Assembly (NCBI RefSeq): GCF_013201685.1
Contig: NZ_CP053844.1
Location: 620,001-684,000 of the forward strand
Length of the DNA stretch: 64,000 bases
Direction: 5' to 3'
From: Campylobacter geochelonis
GTDB taxonomy: Bacteria; Campylobacterota; Campylobacteria; Campylobacterales; Campylobacteraceae
Under the pieces are notes generated by a model, which made no database searches, was not told where the DNA came from, and saw nothing but the letters and a program-made list of their open reading frames with translations. A program made the translations under genes and the position numbers. Of the stretch, positions 56,018 to 64,000 are shown in pieces. Each line of letters begins with the position of its first letter. Within the stretch, counting starts at the first letter, position 1.

Positions 56018-58120
56018 ATGAAAAAAATAATTAAACAAATTTTAACTATCATTTTTGTCTTTTCTATCTCTATTTTAACCTATACTCCACAAGCACACGC
56101 TTCTGGTGAAGGTAGCATGGCTGTTGTTGAGGGCGTTATACCTATTAGCATATCGCAAGCTAAAAAATTGATGGAAGAGGGAGCGTTAGTTTTTGACGCT
56201 AATGTAGATGAAGTTAGAAACGAGTATGGATATATCCAAAATTCCATACATATAAATGTAGAAAACTGGCAAAAGTTACTACCAGCAGATAAAAATACTG
56301 TTATGGTATTTTACTGCTTAAATAGAATTTGCTATACAAGTAGCGAAATGGCTTTGGCTGTTATGAAAATGGGATATAAAAATGTGTATGTTATGCTTGA
56401 GGGTATCGAGCAATGGATAATATATGGAAATCCTGTCGTAAAAGCTTCAAAGTCACCAACTGCTGATAAGTATAAATATCTAGGAAGTAACAATTGGAGA
56501 AATTCAGATAAAGTAACTGACTATACCGATGTTATTCACAGACAGATGATGTATGGCGATATCCCTTCTTGTAGAGATTGCCATGGTATAGATGTTGGGC
56601 AAGATAAAAAAATGATACAAGAGCATTTTGCTAGCAACAGAGACAATGTAAACAAAAACTGTACAAGTTGTCATGATGATATCGGAACGATATTTATGCA
56701 AAGCGCTCACAGTAAACTAGTAAACACAAAAGAAAATGCTCCTATGTGTTCAGACTGTCATAGTATACATCTAGGTAAAGAAACTACTATGATAAATATG
56801 AAAAAGATGAGCGATCAAAAGTGTGGTGAGTGTCACGAAAAAGAGCAAAGTATGTATCATCATACATTCCATGGTAAAGCTATGGTGCTTGAAAATGCAG
56901 GTCAAGCTATAAGCGTTGCTGCTTGTTATGACTGTCACGGCACACATAATATCTTTAAAATAGATGATAACAGATCTACGCTTTATGCTGGAGAAAACAG
57001 GATAAATACTTGTGCTGAGTGTCATCCAGGCGGCAATGAAAACTTCTCAAATTTCATCGCTCACGCAGATCACACAGATAAAGAGAACTATCCGCTACTT
57101 TACTATGCGTTTGTTTTCATGACTGGTTTGGTTGTAGCGGTGTTTGGGTTCTTTGGGCTTCATACATTCTTCTGGTCAGTTAGACTTATAATGACAAGGC
57201 TAAAATATCCAGAACAATGGAAAGCGGCAAAACAAAAAGCTCATGCAGATAAAGTTATCATAAAAAGATTTAGCACGCTTCATAAGTGGCAACACTTCTT
57301 TATGGCTGCAAGCTTCTTAGGACTAGCATTCTCTGGACTTCCACAGAAGTTTTACACAGCTTCGTGGGCACAAAGTATGATAGATATGATGGGCGGACCA
57401 ATCGGAGCTACCGTTGTTCACCACGTATCAGCTATCATTATGGGACTTGTGTTTATAAGCCATATAATAGAGATTATCGTTCATGCTCTTAAAAATAAAG
57501 ATGCGATAAGAAACCCTCAAACAGGTAAGCTTGAGCTATCGTTGTTCTGGAAAAAACTATTTGGACCAGACTCGCTAATGCCAAGATGGCAAGATTTTAC
57601 CGATATGAAAAACCACTTCTTATGGTTCTTTGGTAAGGGCGAAAGACCACAGTTTGACAGATGGACGTATTGGGAAAAATTTGACTATTTGGCGGTATTT
57701 TGGGGTATGTTTATAATAGGACTTTCTGGTCTTATTTTATGGTTCCCAGTGTTCTTTACAAAACTTTTACCAGGATGGATGTTAAATCTTTCAACTATAG
57801 TTCACTCTGATGAGGCGCTGCTTGCGACTGGATTTATCTTTGCGGTTCACTTCTTTAATACTCACTTTAGAGCCGATAGATTCCCGATGGATATGGTAAT
57901 ATTCTCTGGAACTTTAAGCGAAGAAGAGATTAAACAAGAGCGAAAACCATGGTATGATAGACTAGTAGCTAGTGGTAAACTTGAAAAACTTAAAGTTAAA
58001 AACTCTAACTTTGAAAGCTGGAGCTGGTTTGCTAAACTCGTTGGCTTTGCTATGCTAATCACAGGAATGGTATTCTTATTCTTGATGATATATGCGTTTG
58101 TTGAAGCTGTATTCTTCTAA
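56018..58120 (+). CDS. Rhodanese / hexahaem cytochrome c / cytochrome b fusion membrane protein
   Basis: A 700-residue three-part protein. After a signal sequence (1-29) comes a rhodanese-like domain (about 40-140) with the active-site loop F-Y-C100-L-N-R-I-C105-Y and the closing GYKNVYVMLEGIEQW. Six CXXCH haem c sites follow: C185, C215, C244, C269, C303 and C332. Residues 360-700 form about six membrane helices with histidines (H426, H468/469, H482, H611, H616) placed as in di-haem cytochrome b subunits of formate dehydrogenase/PhsC type. It probably oxidises menaquinol and feeds the upstream octahaem enzyme, 70 bases away. I know no characterised protein of this exact build. Confidence 0.85.
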   Translation: MKKIIKQILTIIFVFSISILTYTPQAHASGEGSMAVVEGVIPISISQAKKLMEEGALVFDANVDEVRNEYGYIQNSIHINVENWQKLLPADKNTVMVFYCLNRICYTSSEMALAVMKMGYKNVYVMLEGIEQWIIYGNPVVKASKSPTADKYKYLGSNNWRNSDKVTDYTDVIHRQMMYGDIPSCRDCHGIDVGQDKKMIQEHFASNRDNVNKNCTSCHDDIGTIFMQSAHSKLVNTKENAPMCSDCHSIHLGKETTMINMKKMSDQKCGECHEKEQSMYHHTFHGKAMVLENAGQAISVAACYDCHGTHNIFKIDDNRSTLYAGENRINTCAECHPGGNENFSNFIAHADHTDKENYPLLYYAFVFMTGLVVAVFGFFGLHTFFWSVRLIMTRLKYPEQWKAAKQKAHADKVIIKRFSTLHKWQHFFMAASFLGLAFSGLPQKFYTASWAQSMIDMMGGPIGATVVHHVSAIIMGLVFISHIIEIIVHALKNKDAIRNPQTGKLELSLFWKKLFGPDSLMPRWQDFTDMKNHFLWFFGKGERPQFDRWTYWEKFDYLAVFWGMFIIGLSGLILWFPVFFTKLLPGWMLNLSTIVHSDEALLATGFIFAVHFFNTHFRADRFPMDMVIFSGTLSEEEIKQERKPWYDRLVASGKLEKLKVKNSNFESWSWFAKLVGFAMLITGMVFLFLMIYAFVEAVFF

Positions 58121-58123
58121 AAT

Positions 58124-58146
58124 AAGCCGCCTTTTTTGGCGGCTTT
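58124..58146. terminator. Bidirectional terminator after the cytochrome fusion gene
   Basis: aagccgcc (58124-58131) pairs with ggcggctt (58138-58145), loop tttttt. It also touches the stop of the convergent minus-strand gene. Confidence 0.85.
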
Positions 58147-58873
58147 ATATATTATTATCCATAAATTTTTTTATAAAAACTTTATTTGTTATAGAGTAAG
58201 GCACGATTTTAACACAAGAATTTGCTGAGTCTAACTCGCAAGCTTGCACGGTTATATGTTTTTTCAAGCCCTTTTGTCTAGGCAAGGCGATGTAAATTCT
58301 AGGCGTTTTTTTACTTAAATTTAAAGCTAACTTTATCTCTTTTTCATAACTTTTTTTATCATCTATATCAAATGTTTTAAAAGCCGGTAGTATCCCAACA
58401 ACAGGCTTATCTTGAACGCTTATATAGATAATCCCATTTTCTATATAGACTTTTTTATCTTGGTGGATTCTAGATATTTTGTTAAAAATAAAATTTCTAA
58501 AAAGCTCATTTGCGTTAAAAACTAAGCCATCGTTTAAAAACATGCTTGCTAGTTTTGCCGCTTTTAGGCTTGGTTTGCTTGCTAAAATAGGTGGTTTTGT
58601 GCTGTTAAATAAAGAAAAAAGTATCAAATTTGATGTGATACAAAACTTGTTTGCTTTGCTAAATTTAAGTTCTTTTGGCATTAAAAGTGCTTTAACCATT
58701 TTTGTAAAAATATCTTTTAAATCGCCATTTTTAGCATATTTTAGCGGAATTTTTAACTCATTTTCTACGCATGAGTTAAACTGAGTTAAAAAAAGTAAAT
58801 TTATCGTTTTTTGCTCGCTACCATAAAGAAAATTTGGAACTATATCGCCTCTTTTGTCAAATCCAAAAAACAT
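58145..58873 (-). CDS. Conserved-looking protein of unknown function
   Basis: A 242-residue soluble protein that I do not recognise. It starts MFFGFDKRGDIVPNFLYG and ends in a basic region (PRQKGLKKHITVQACEL...KKFMDNN). No signal, membrane helix or cofactor motif is seen. An earlier ATG at 58879 overlaps the aagga site; ATG 58873 has the right spacing. It converges on the cytochrome fusion gene, and a Fur-box-like palindrome lies about 110 bases upstream. Confidence 0.6.
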   Translation of the reverse strand: MFFGFDKRGDIVPNFLYGSEQKTINLLFLTQFNSCVENELKIPLKYAKNGDLKDIFTKMVKALLMPKELKFSKANKFCITSNLILFSLFNSTKPPILASKPSLKAAKLASMFLNDGLVFNANELFRNFIFNKISRIHQDKKVYIENGIIYISVQDKPVVGILPAFKTFDIDDKKSYEKEIKLALNLSKKTPRIYIALPRQKGLKKHITVQACELDSANSCVKIVPYSITNKVFIKKFMDNNI

Positions 58874-59621
58874 AATCATCCTTTATTCGCCATAAATAAT
58901 TTTATAAATTTATCAATATTTTTAAATTTAAAAGCTATTTTTAACCATTAAATTTGAATAGTTGAAATCTCGTTCCAGTTATATGATAATGATTATTATA
59001 ATATAAAAATCTGAATTTAAAGTAAAATATATAAGAAAGATATCAGCATTATTGTGAGGTAAGTGTATAAAACTATTTAAACATAAAATTTATAACTAGA
59101 ACTATTTTTGGAAAAGTACAAAAAAGCTTGAAAATCGATGAAATTTATCTTAAATGGCATTATTTGTGTTTTAAATTTGCTTAAATGATTTAGTTTTATA
59201 ATTAAGCATAAAGGTTGATTTTAAAGTTTTATCTGCAAACGCAAAAGTATAAATTTGGATAAATTTTGTTAAATATGCAGTCGCGCCAACAAACAAGATA
59301 AAGAATATTTAAAATATCTTTTAAATGTATGATAAAATTTTTAAAAATTAATATAGTTTTACCAAGAGAAATTTTATCAATAAAATTTTAAAATTTACAA
59401 TGGCTAAATTTATAAACCAAAAGCAAATAAACAAACTAGATATAAATAACCAAAATAACAATATAATTAAATATAAAAAATTAAAATATTTATAAGCTAA
59501 ATATCGCTTTAAAGCCAAAATATAGGCTTAAAAAATCAACATCAAAATATAAGATTTAACTAAATTTTATTAAATTTTAGATACATTAACAAATTATATA
59601 AATTTTAAATTAAGGAAACAA
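58874..59621. other. Gene-free AT-rich region upstream of sstT
   Basis: About 750 bases with no intact gene. It contains the Fur-like palindrome near 58982-59003. The last 100 bases before sstT are extremely AT-rich and probably hold its promoter; the ribosome site is aagga. Confidence 0.4.
58982..59003. promoter_or_regulatory. Fur-box-like palindrome
   Basis: tatgataatgattattataata: arms ataat/attat around gatt, with gataatgat as in the Fur consensus. It lies 110 bases upstream of the minus-strand unknown gene and 620 bases from sstT. Confidence 0.35.
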
Positions 59622-60872
59622 ATGAGCTCTTTTGGCAAACTCATTCAGAGTTATAAAGATAAAAATCTCATATTGAGAATTCTAGTCGGTGTCGCTGTTG
59701 GCGCTGTGATAGGCTTTTGGGCGCAAAAACAAAGTGGATCTAACATTATAGGTTTTATAGGTATGTTTGGCGACCTTTTTGTAGGTGCGCTAAAAGCGGT
59801 CGCTCCGGTGCTTGTATTTATTTTGATTGCGGCGTCAATCCTAACTAAAACTTTTAGCAACGCAAAAGGGTTAAAACGAGTAGTTTTTTTATATATTTTA
59901 GGCACATTTTTAGCCTCTTGCGTTGGTGTTATAACAAGTTTTTTGTTCCCTACAACTTTGGTTTTAAACGTTCCTGTCGATATGCAAAGAGCCGTTCCTG
60001 CAAGCATTGTAGTTGTTTTAAAAGATTTGCTTTTTAAGATAGTTGATAACCCAGTTCACGCTATTTCGACTGGAAATTATATGGGAATTTTAGCATGGGC
60101 AATCGGCTTTGGTATCGCGCTAAGATACTGCACGAATGAGACTAAAAAAGTCTTTTCAGATCTTTCAGATGCGATAACTTCGATAGTTAAATTTATCATT
60201 CAACTTGCTCCTTTTGGTATCATGGGTTTAGTTGCGACTAGCGTTTATTCTGCTGGTGGCGAAGCACTTTTTAGCTATTTAAGAATTATCATAGTGCTAG
60301 TTTGTTCTATGGCTTTTGTTGCAGTTGTTTTAAATCCGCTTATTGTTTGGGTATATTTAAGAAAAAACCCATATCCGCTAGTTTTCACATGCCTTAAAGA
60401 GAGTGGTGTAACGGCGTTTTTTACAAGGAGTTCGGCTGCAAATATCCCTGTGAATTTAAACCTTTGTCGTAAACTTGGGCTTGATGAAGAGCTTTATCCT
60501 ATATCAATCCCGCTAGGCGCAACGATAAATATGGCAGGCGCTGCTGTTGTTATCGCCATTTTAACTCTTTCAGCAGTTAATACCTTAGGCATCCAAACAG
60601 ACTTTGGAACTGCACTTTTGCTTTGTTTGCTTGCTGCTGTTGGTGCTTGTGGTGCAAGTGGCGTTGCTGGTGGCTCTTTAATGCTTATCCCGCTTGCTGC
60701 TTCGTTATTTAACATTTCAAACGACATAGCGATGCAAGTTGTTGCGATTGGCTTTATAATTGGCGTTATACAAGACTCTGTTGAAACAGCGATAAATAGC
60801 TCGACAGACGTGCTTTTTACAGCCGTTGCTTCATATACGACTAGTCCACACGAAGACGCTCTTACAAAATGA
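59622..60872 (+). CDS. sstT: Serine/threonine:Na+ symporter SstT
   Basis: A 416-residue member of the dicarboxylate/amino acid:cation symporter family (DAACS) with about eight membrane helices and two hairpin loops. Marker stretches: [20 protein letters not shown] (serine-rich hairpin), [19 protein letters not shown] and [18 protein letters not shown]. It imports serine, a main carbon source of Campylobacter, with sodium. The length and the ATINMAGAA motif fit SstT rather than GltP/DctA. Own terminator follows. Confidence 0.93.
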   Translation: MSSFGKLIQSYKDKNLILRILVGVAVGAVIGFWAQKQSGSNIIGFIGMFGDLFVGALKAVAPVLVFILIAASILTKTFSNAKGLKRVVFLYILGTFLASCVGVITSFLFPTTLVLNVPVDMQRAVPASIVVVLKDLLFKIVDNPVHAISTGNYMGILAWAIGFGIALRYCTNETKKVFSDLSDAITSIVKFIIQLAPFGIMGLVATSVYSAGGEALFSYLRIIIVLVCSMAFVAVVLNPLIVWVYLRKNPYPLVFTCLKESGVTAFFTRSSAANIPVNLNLCRKLGLDEELYPISIPLGATINMAGAAVVIAILTLSAVNTLGIQTDFGTALLLCLLAAVGACGASGVAGGSLMLIPLAASLFNISNDIAMQVVAIGFIIGVIQDSVETAINSSTDVLFTAVASYTTSPHEDALTK

Positions 60873-60879
60873 TTTTATA

Positions 60880-60905
60880 AAATTCCGCGTTCAAGCGCGG
60901 AATTT
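60880..60905 (+). terminator. Rho-independent terminator after sstT
   Basis: aaattccgcg (60880-60889) pairs perfectly with cgcggaattt (60896-60905), 6-base loop, 7 bases past the sstT stop. Confidence 0.8.
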
Positions 60906-60907
60906 AC

Positions 60908-60913
60908 TATAAT
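60908..60913 (+). promoter_or_regulatory. Candidate -10 box for pepF
   Basis: TATAAT in tactataattaaac, immediately after the sstT hairpin and 45 bases before ATG 60959. Confidence 0.5.
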
Positions 60914-60958
60914 TAAACTTTTTTTGACTAAAATACAAAGAAAATTTAAAGGAAATTT

Positions 60959-62665
60959 ATGGAATGGAATTTAAAAGAATTCTTTGAAAACGAGTCCGAA
61001 TTTAGTAAATTTATAGAAAAAACAGAGCAAAAATCACTTAAATTTAACCAAATTTACAAATCAAATTTAAAAGATTTAACACCAGAGCAGTTTTTAAAAG
61101 CTGTGCAAGAGTATGAAGAAATTTGCGAGAGTATCGCTAAGATCATGACTTACGCATATCTTGGTTTTGCTAAAGATACGACAACTGGAGCAAATTTAGC
61201 CAAAGCTGAAGAGTTGAGTAACAAAATCTCTGAAAATTTACTTTTTTTTAACCTTGAATTTAACGAACTTGAGTCAAATTTGCAAGATGAATTTATAAAA
61301 TACAGTGAGCATTTTAGCTACTATCTAAGCCTTGTTGCAAAAGAGAAAAAACATCAGTTAAGCTTTTTAGAAGAGCGAGTTTTGCTTAGAACTTCGCCAG
61401 TTGGCGCAAGTGCTTTTTCTAGGCTTTTTGATGAGAGTATGGCAAAACTTAGGTTTAAATTTGATGATAAAGAGCTAAGTGAGGAAGAAATTCTTAGCTT
61501 GCTTCACGATACAAACCGCCAAACAAGGCAAAAAGCAGCCATTTGTTTAAGTGCGACTTTGGAAGAAAACTCACATCTTTTAACTTATATTTATAATATG
61601 ATAAAAACAGATCTTAAAATCACTTGCGAGCTTAGAAATTACGAGCTTGGCGAAGAGATTATGCATGAGAGCAATCAGATAGAAAAAGCAAGCGTGGACG
61701 CTCTTATAGAAGCAAGCGAGGCAAGTTTTGGTTTGGTTAGTAAATTTTACGAGAAAAAGCGTGAGATTTTAGGACTTGAAACGCTATATGACTATGATAG
61801 ATATGCGCCTATTGGCGAGGATAAGAGCTATAGTTTTAGCCAAGCAAAACAGATAGTTTTAGACGCTTTTGGCGAGTTTAGCCCTAAATTTGGCGAGCTT
61901 GCAAAAAAGGCGTTTGATGAGGGCTGGATAGATGTTTATCCATCAGCAAATAAAACAAGTGGCGCATTTTCTCACTCAAGCGTAAAAGAAGTTCACCCTT
62001 TTGTTTTGCTAAATTTTACAGATAAAAGGCGAGATGTATTTACTCTAGCGCACGAGTTAGGGCATGCTTTGCATCAGTATTTGGCTTATGATGTTGGATA
62101 TCTAAACTCATCAACTCCACTTCCTACGGCTGAAACTGCTTCTGTTTTTTGTGAAATGCTAGTTTTTGACTATATTTTACAAAGAGCTGATAAGAAGGAC
62201 AAAACCGCACTTTTAGCCGGAAAGTTAGAAGATATTTTTGCAACTTTATATCGCCAGATAAATTTTACTACATTTGAACGCCGTATTCACGCTCATGATG
62301 GCGAGCTAAGTAGCGATGAGATAAGCCAAATTTGGAGTGAAGAGTCAAAGAAAATGTTTGGCGATAGCCTTGTTTTAAATGATTATTATAAAATTTGGTG
62401 GAGCTATATCCCACACTTCATCCATACGCCATTTTACTGCTATGCTTATGCGTATGCACAACTTTTAGTTCTTGCGCTTTTTGGACTTTATAAGAGTGGA
62501 AAATGTGAGAATTTTGTCCAAATTTACACTGAGTTTTTAGCACTGGGTGGAAGTGTTTGCCCGCGCGATATGGTAGCTAAATTTAACCTTGATATAAACA
62601 GTCGTGAGTTTTGGCAAATAGGTCTTAAAGAGGTTGAAAAACTAGTGGATAAATTTATATCTTAA
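60959..62665 (+). CDS. pepF: M3-family oligoendopeptidase F
   Basis: A 568-residue cytoplasmic zinc peptidase. The HEXXH site is TLAHELGHALHQY around residue 364, with the third ligand in the following TAETASVFCEM. A helical N-terminal PepF half precedes it. Such enzymes cut short peptides of about 7-17 residues. The length is typical of the ~570-residue PepF class. It is followed 14 bases later by a small gene. Confidence 0.94.
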   Translation: MEWNLKEFFENESEFSKFIEKTEQKSLKFNQIYKSNLKDLTPEQFLKAVQEYEEICESIAKIMTYAYLGFAKDTTTGANLAKAEELSNKISENLLFFNLEFNELESNLQDEFIKYSEHFSYYLSLVAKEKKHQLSFLEERVLLRTSPVGASAFSRLFDESMAKLRFKFDDKELSEEEILSLLHDTNRQTRQKAAICLSATLEENSHLLTYIYNMIKTDLKITCELRNYELGEEIMHESNQIEKASVDALIEASEASFGLVSKFYEKKREILGLETLYDYDRYAPIGEDKSYSFSQAKQIVLDAFGEFSPKFGELAKKAFDEGWIDVYPSANKTSGAFSHSSVKEVHPFVLLNFTDKRRDVFTLAHELGHALHQYLAYDVGYLNSSTPLPTAETASVFCEMLVFDYILQRADKKDKTALLAGKLEDIFATLYRQINFTTFERRIHAHDGELSSDEISQIWSEESKKMFGDSLVLNDYYKIWWSYIPHFIHTPFYCYAYAYAQLLVLALFGLYKSGKCENFVQIYTEFLALGGSVCPRDMVAKFNLDINSREFWQIGLKEVEKLVDKFIS

Positions 62666-62679
62666 AAAGGAGAAAATGT

Positions 62680-63099
62680 ATGTTAGAAAAGGTTTTAAAC
62701 GATAGTGAGTTTGCTTTGATGATGCAAAGAAATGTCAAAGAGTGTGTGGAATTTTTGCTAAAAAAAGAATTTAGCTTTTCTGTAATGGCGAATTTAGAGC
62801 TGGTTTTGTTTAATCCAGATTTGCCAAAAGAGATAAAAGATACATTTAAATTTCCAGCTATTGTTTTTGAACTTGGTGGATATACTTTACAAAGTGCTTT
62901 TATAAAAGATGATGAGCTTAAATTTGAAGCTGGTTTTGGAGAGAATGATTTTGCCTCTGTTGTAAGCGTTCCATTAGCTTCCGTGATACAAATAGTAGTA
63001 GACAACAGCCCTATTTTGGTAAATTTTGCTATAACAAAGAGTAAAAAAGAGGATTACAAAAGAGCAAAATCAAGAAAAATTTTCTCGCTTGAAGAGTAA
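62680..63099 (+). CDS. Small conserved protein, possibly SspB-like
   Basis: A 139-residue soluble protein. A helical N-terminal half (about 1-35) is followed by beta-rich sequence (FPAIVFELGGYTLQSAFIKD, DELKFEAGFG, VSVPLASVIQIVV), which in order and spacing resembles the SspB fold of ClpXP adaptors (F-x-A-x-F-G ... V-x-V-P-x-x-x-V-x-x-I). The likeness is weak. It follows pepF with a good aaggag site and may be co-transcribed, which would place two proteolysis-related genes together. Terminates at a hairpin shared with the LysR gene. Confidence 0.65.
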   Translation: MLEKVLNDSEFALMMQRNVKECVEFLLKKEFSFSVMANLELVLFNPDLPKEIKDTFKFPAIVFELGGYTLQSAFIKDDELKFEAGFGENDFASVVSVPLASVIQIVVDNSPILVNFAITKSKKEDYKRAKSRKIFSLEE

Positions 63100-63111
63100 G
63101 CGAGAAAATTT
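63077..63111. terminator. Bidirectional terminator between the small gene and the LysR gene
   Basis: aaattttctcgctt (63077-63090) pairs perfectly with aagcgagaaaattt (63098-63111), 7-base loop. The left arm lies in the last codons of the small gene; the two genes converge. Confidence 0.8.
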
Positions 63112-63114
63112 ATA

Positions 63115-63987
63115 CTACATAAATTCAGGTTCTTTTATAGTTATAAATTTATTCAATTTGTCTTCGTTTTCTTTTAACGAAACGACAAAAAGAGTTCTTT
63201 TTAGTTTTATATTTTCAATTTTTGCTTCAAAAAGTGTGCTATCTTTTATATATCTTTTTGCTATAAATTCAGGCAAGAAAGCAAAATATTGTTGATTGCT
63301 ATTGTAAATCAAAGCATTGATTACAGCAAGTGTGCTATCTAATGTATATGTTGCATTTAAATCCGAATATCTTATAGAATACCCACTAAAAAGCGCATCA
63401 AAATAAGTTTTTGAAGCATCTTTTATGAAATTTAATTTATACAAATCCTTAATAGCTAACTTTTTAGCCACTGGTTGGTTTGAAACTAAGACAAAGTTGT
63501 AGTCGTTAAAATGTTTATATATGATGTCTTTACCAAAATACTTATCATTTACTATAGCTAAATCGCACCTTCTATCCTCGATATATTTTAATATATCTTC
63601 TTCGTTTTTGACTCTAACATCGACGCCTAAATCAAATGTACTCGAAATATCGTCTAATATCAGAGGTATAATACACTCGTGAATAATCGGAGTTGTAGCA
63701 ACCACTAGTTTTGACTTTGCATTTTTTATATTTGATGCCTCTTCGCTGAAAACTTGAAGAGTTATCTCAAACTTTTGACAAAGCTCTTTGAATTTTTCAC
63801 CCTCTTTTGTGAGTAAAATGCCGTTCTTCTTGCGAAGAATCAAAGTTGCGCCTACTATCTCTTCTAACTTCTTCATCTGAAGAGTTACGGCTGGCTGAGA
63901 TATACCTAAAGCTTTTGAAGCTCTAGAGAAACTTCTCTCCTCAACTATAACCAAAAATGTGTTAATGATGTTAAAATCTGTAAACAT
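63115..63987 (-). CDS. LysR-family transcriptional regulator
   Basis: A 290-residue LTTR of normal length. N-terminal winged HTH (about 1-60): FLVIVEERSFSRASKALGIS, then QPAVTLQMKKLEE. The C-terminal part is a LysR substrate domain (about 90-290). The effector and targets are unknown; nothing divergent to it is visible within the window, so its usual divergent target may lie beyond 64000. A ttaagga ribosome site is cut by the window edge but fits ATG at 63987. Confidence 0.9.
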   Translation of the reverse strand: MFTDFNIINTFLVIVEERSFSRASKALGISQPAVTLQMKKLEEIVGATLILRKKNGILLTKEGEKFKELCQKFEITLQVFSEEASNIKNAKSKLVVATTPIIHECIIPLILDDISSTFDLGVDVRVKNEEDILKYIEDRRCDLAIVNDKYFGKDIIYKHFNDYNFVLVSNQPVAKKLAIKDLYKLNFIKDASKTYFDALFSGYSIRYSDLNATYTLDSTLAVINALIYNSNQQYFAFLPEFIAKRYIKDSTLFEAKIENIKLKRTLFVVSLKENEDKLNKFITIKEPEFM

Positions 63988-64000
63988 TACAATTTCCTTA

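Noticed and set aside
56018-58120. Two genes wrongly fused by the frame
   Set aside because: The rhodanese, hexahaem and membrane parts are in one unbroken frame with no internal ribosome site or gap; each part is complete.

Overview
The window looks like a chromosomal segment of a Campylobacter (Campylobacterota, formerly Epsilonproteobacteria). The DNA is AT-rich, genes are tightly packed with many ATGA/TGATG overlaps, and -10 boxes read TATAAT with no clear -35. Three gene blocks follow the order I know from Campylobacter: HIT / pheS-pheT-aroA-ispH-rpsA-serA; purE-glyQ-nif3-(Zn ribbon)-waaA-rluD-ffh-rpsP-khpA-rimM-trmD-rplS; and hemH / Gfo-Idh oxidoreductase / alaS-maf-pbp1A. The species cannot be fixed from the sequence alone.

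Layout. 1-1.6 kb: the end of a DsbA-type oxidoreductase, its DsbB/DsbI partner, and atpE. 1.6-3.6 kb: tRNA-Leu(GAG), an orphan wHTH-nuclease gene, and about 1.2 kb of apparently decayed DNA. 3.6-18.5 kb: HinT, a periplasmic ankyrin protein, the pheS..ispH operon, rpsA, serA, then a Ppx/GppA-YqeY-M16 peptidase operon. 18.5-20 kb: glnA on the minus strand. 20-29.6 kb: trhP, purE, glyQ and a long translation/SRP/LPS operon. 29.7-36.6 kb: a cupin and a complete Bat-type operon (MoxR, DUF58, small membrane protein, two VWA proteins, TPR protein, BatD). 37.4-44.9 kb: pbp1A-maf-(membrane protein)-alaS on the minus strand, diverging from Gfo/Idh-hemH. 45-47.2 kb: a dead IS1595-family element with readable ends, then a non-coding 12-bp x 21 minisatellite. 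47.2-53.4 kb, minus strand: ftsI, aat, ccsBA and a lipoprotein. 53.9-58.1 kb: two multihaem cytochrome genes. 58-64 kb: an unknown gene, sstT, pepF, a possible SspB-like protein and a LysR regulator.

The most interesting part is 49.8-58.1 kb. A secreted octahaem cytochrome of the MccA/SirA sulfite reductase type (seven CXXCH plus one CX17CH site, with extra cysteines that could bind copper) is followed by one protein that joins a rhodanese domain, six CXXCH haems and a cytochrome b-like membrane module. Next to them, divergently, lies a fused CcsBA cytochrome c haem lyase. My reading is a two-gene respiratory system in which the fusion protein takes electrons from menaquinol for the octahaem enzyme and may handle sulfane sulfur. 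The architecture is read directly; the physiological role is inferred.
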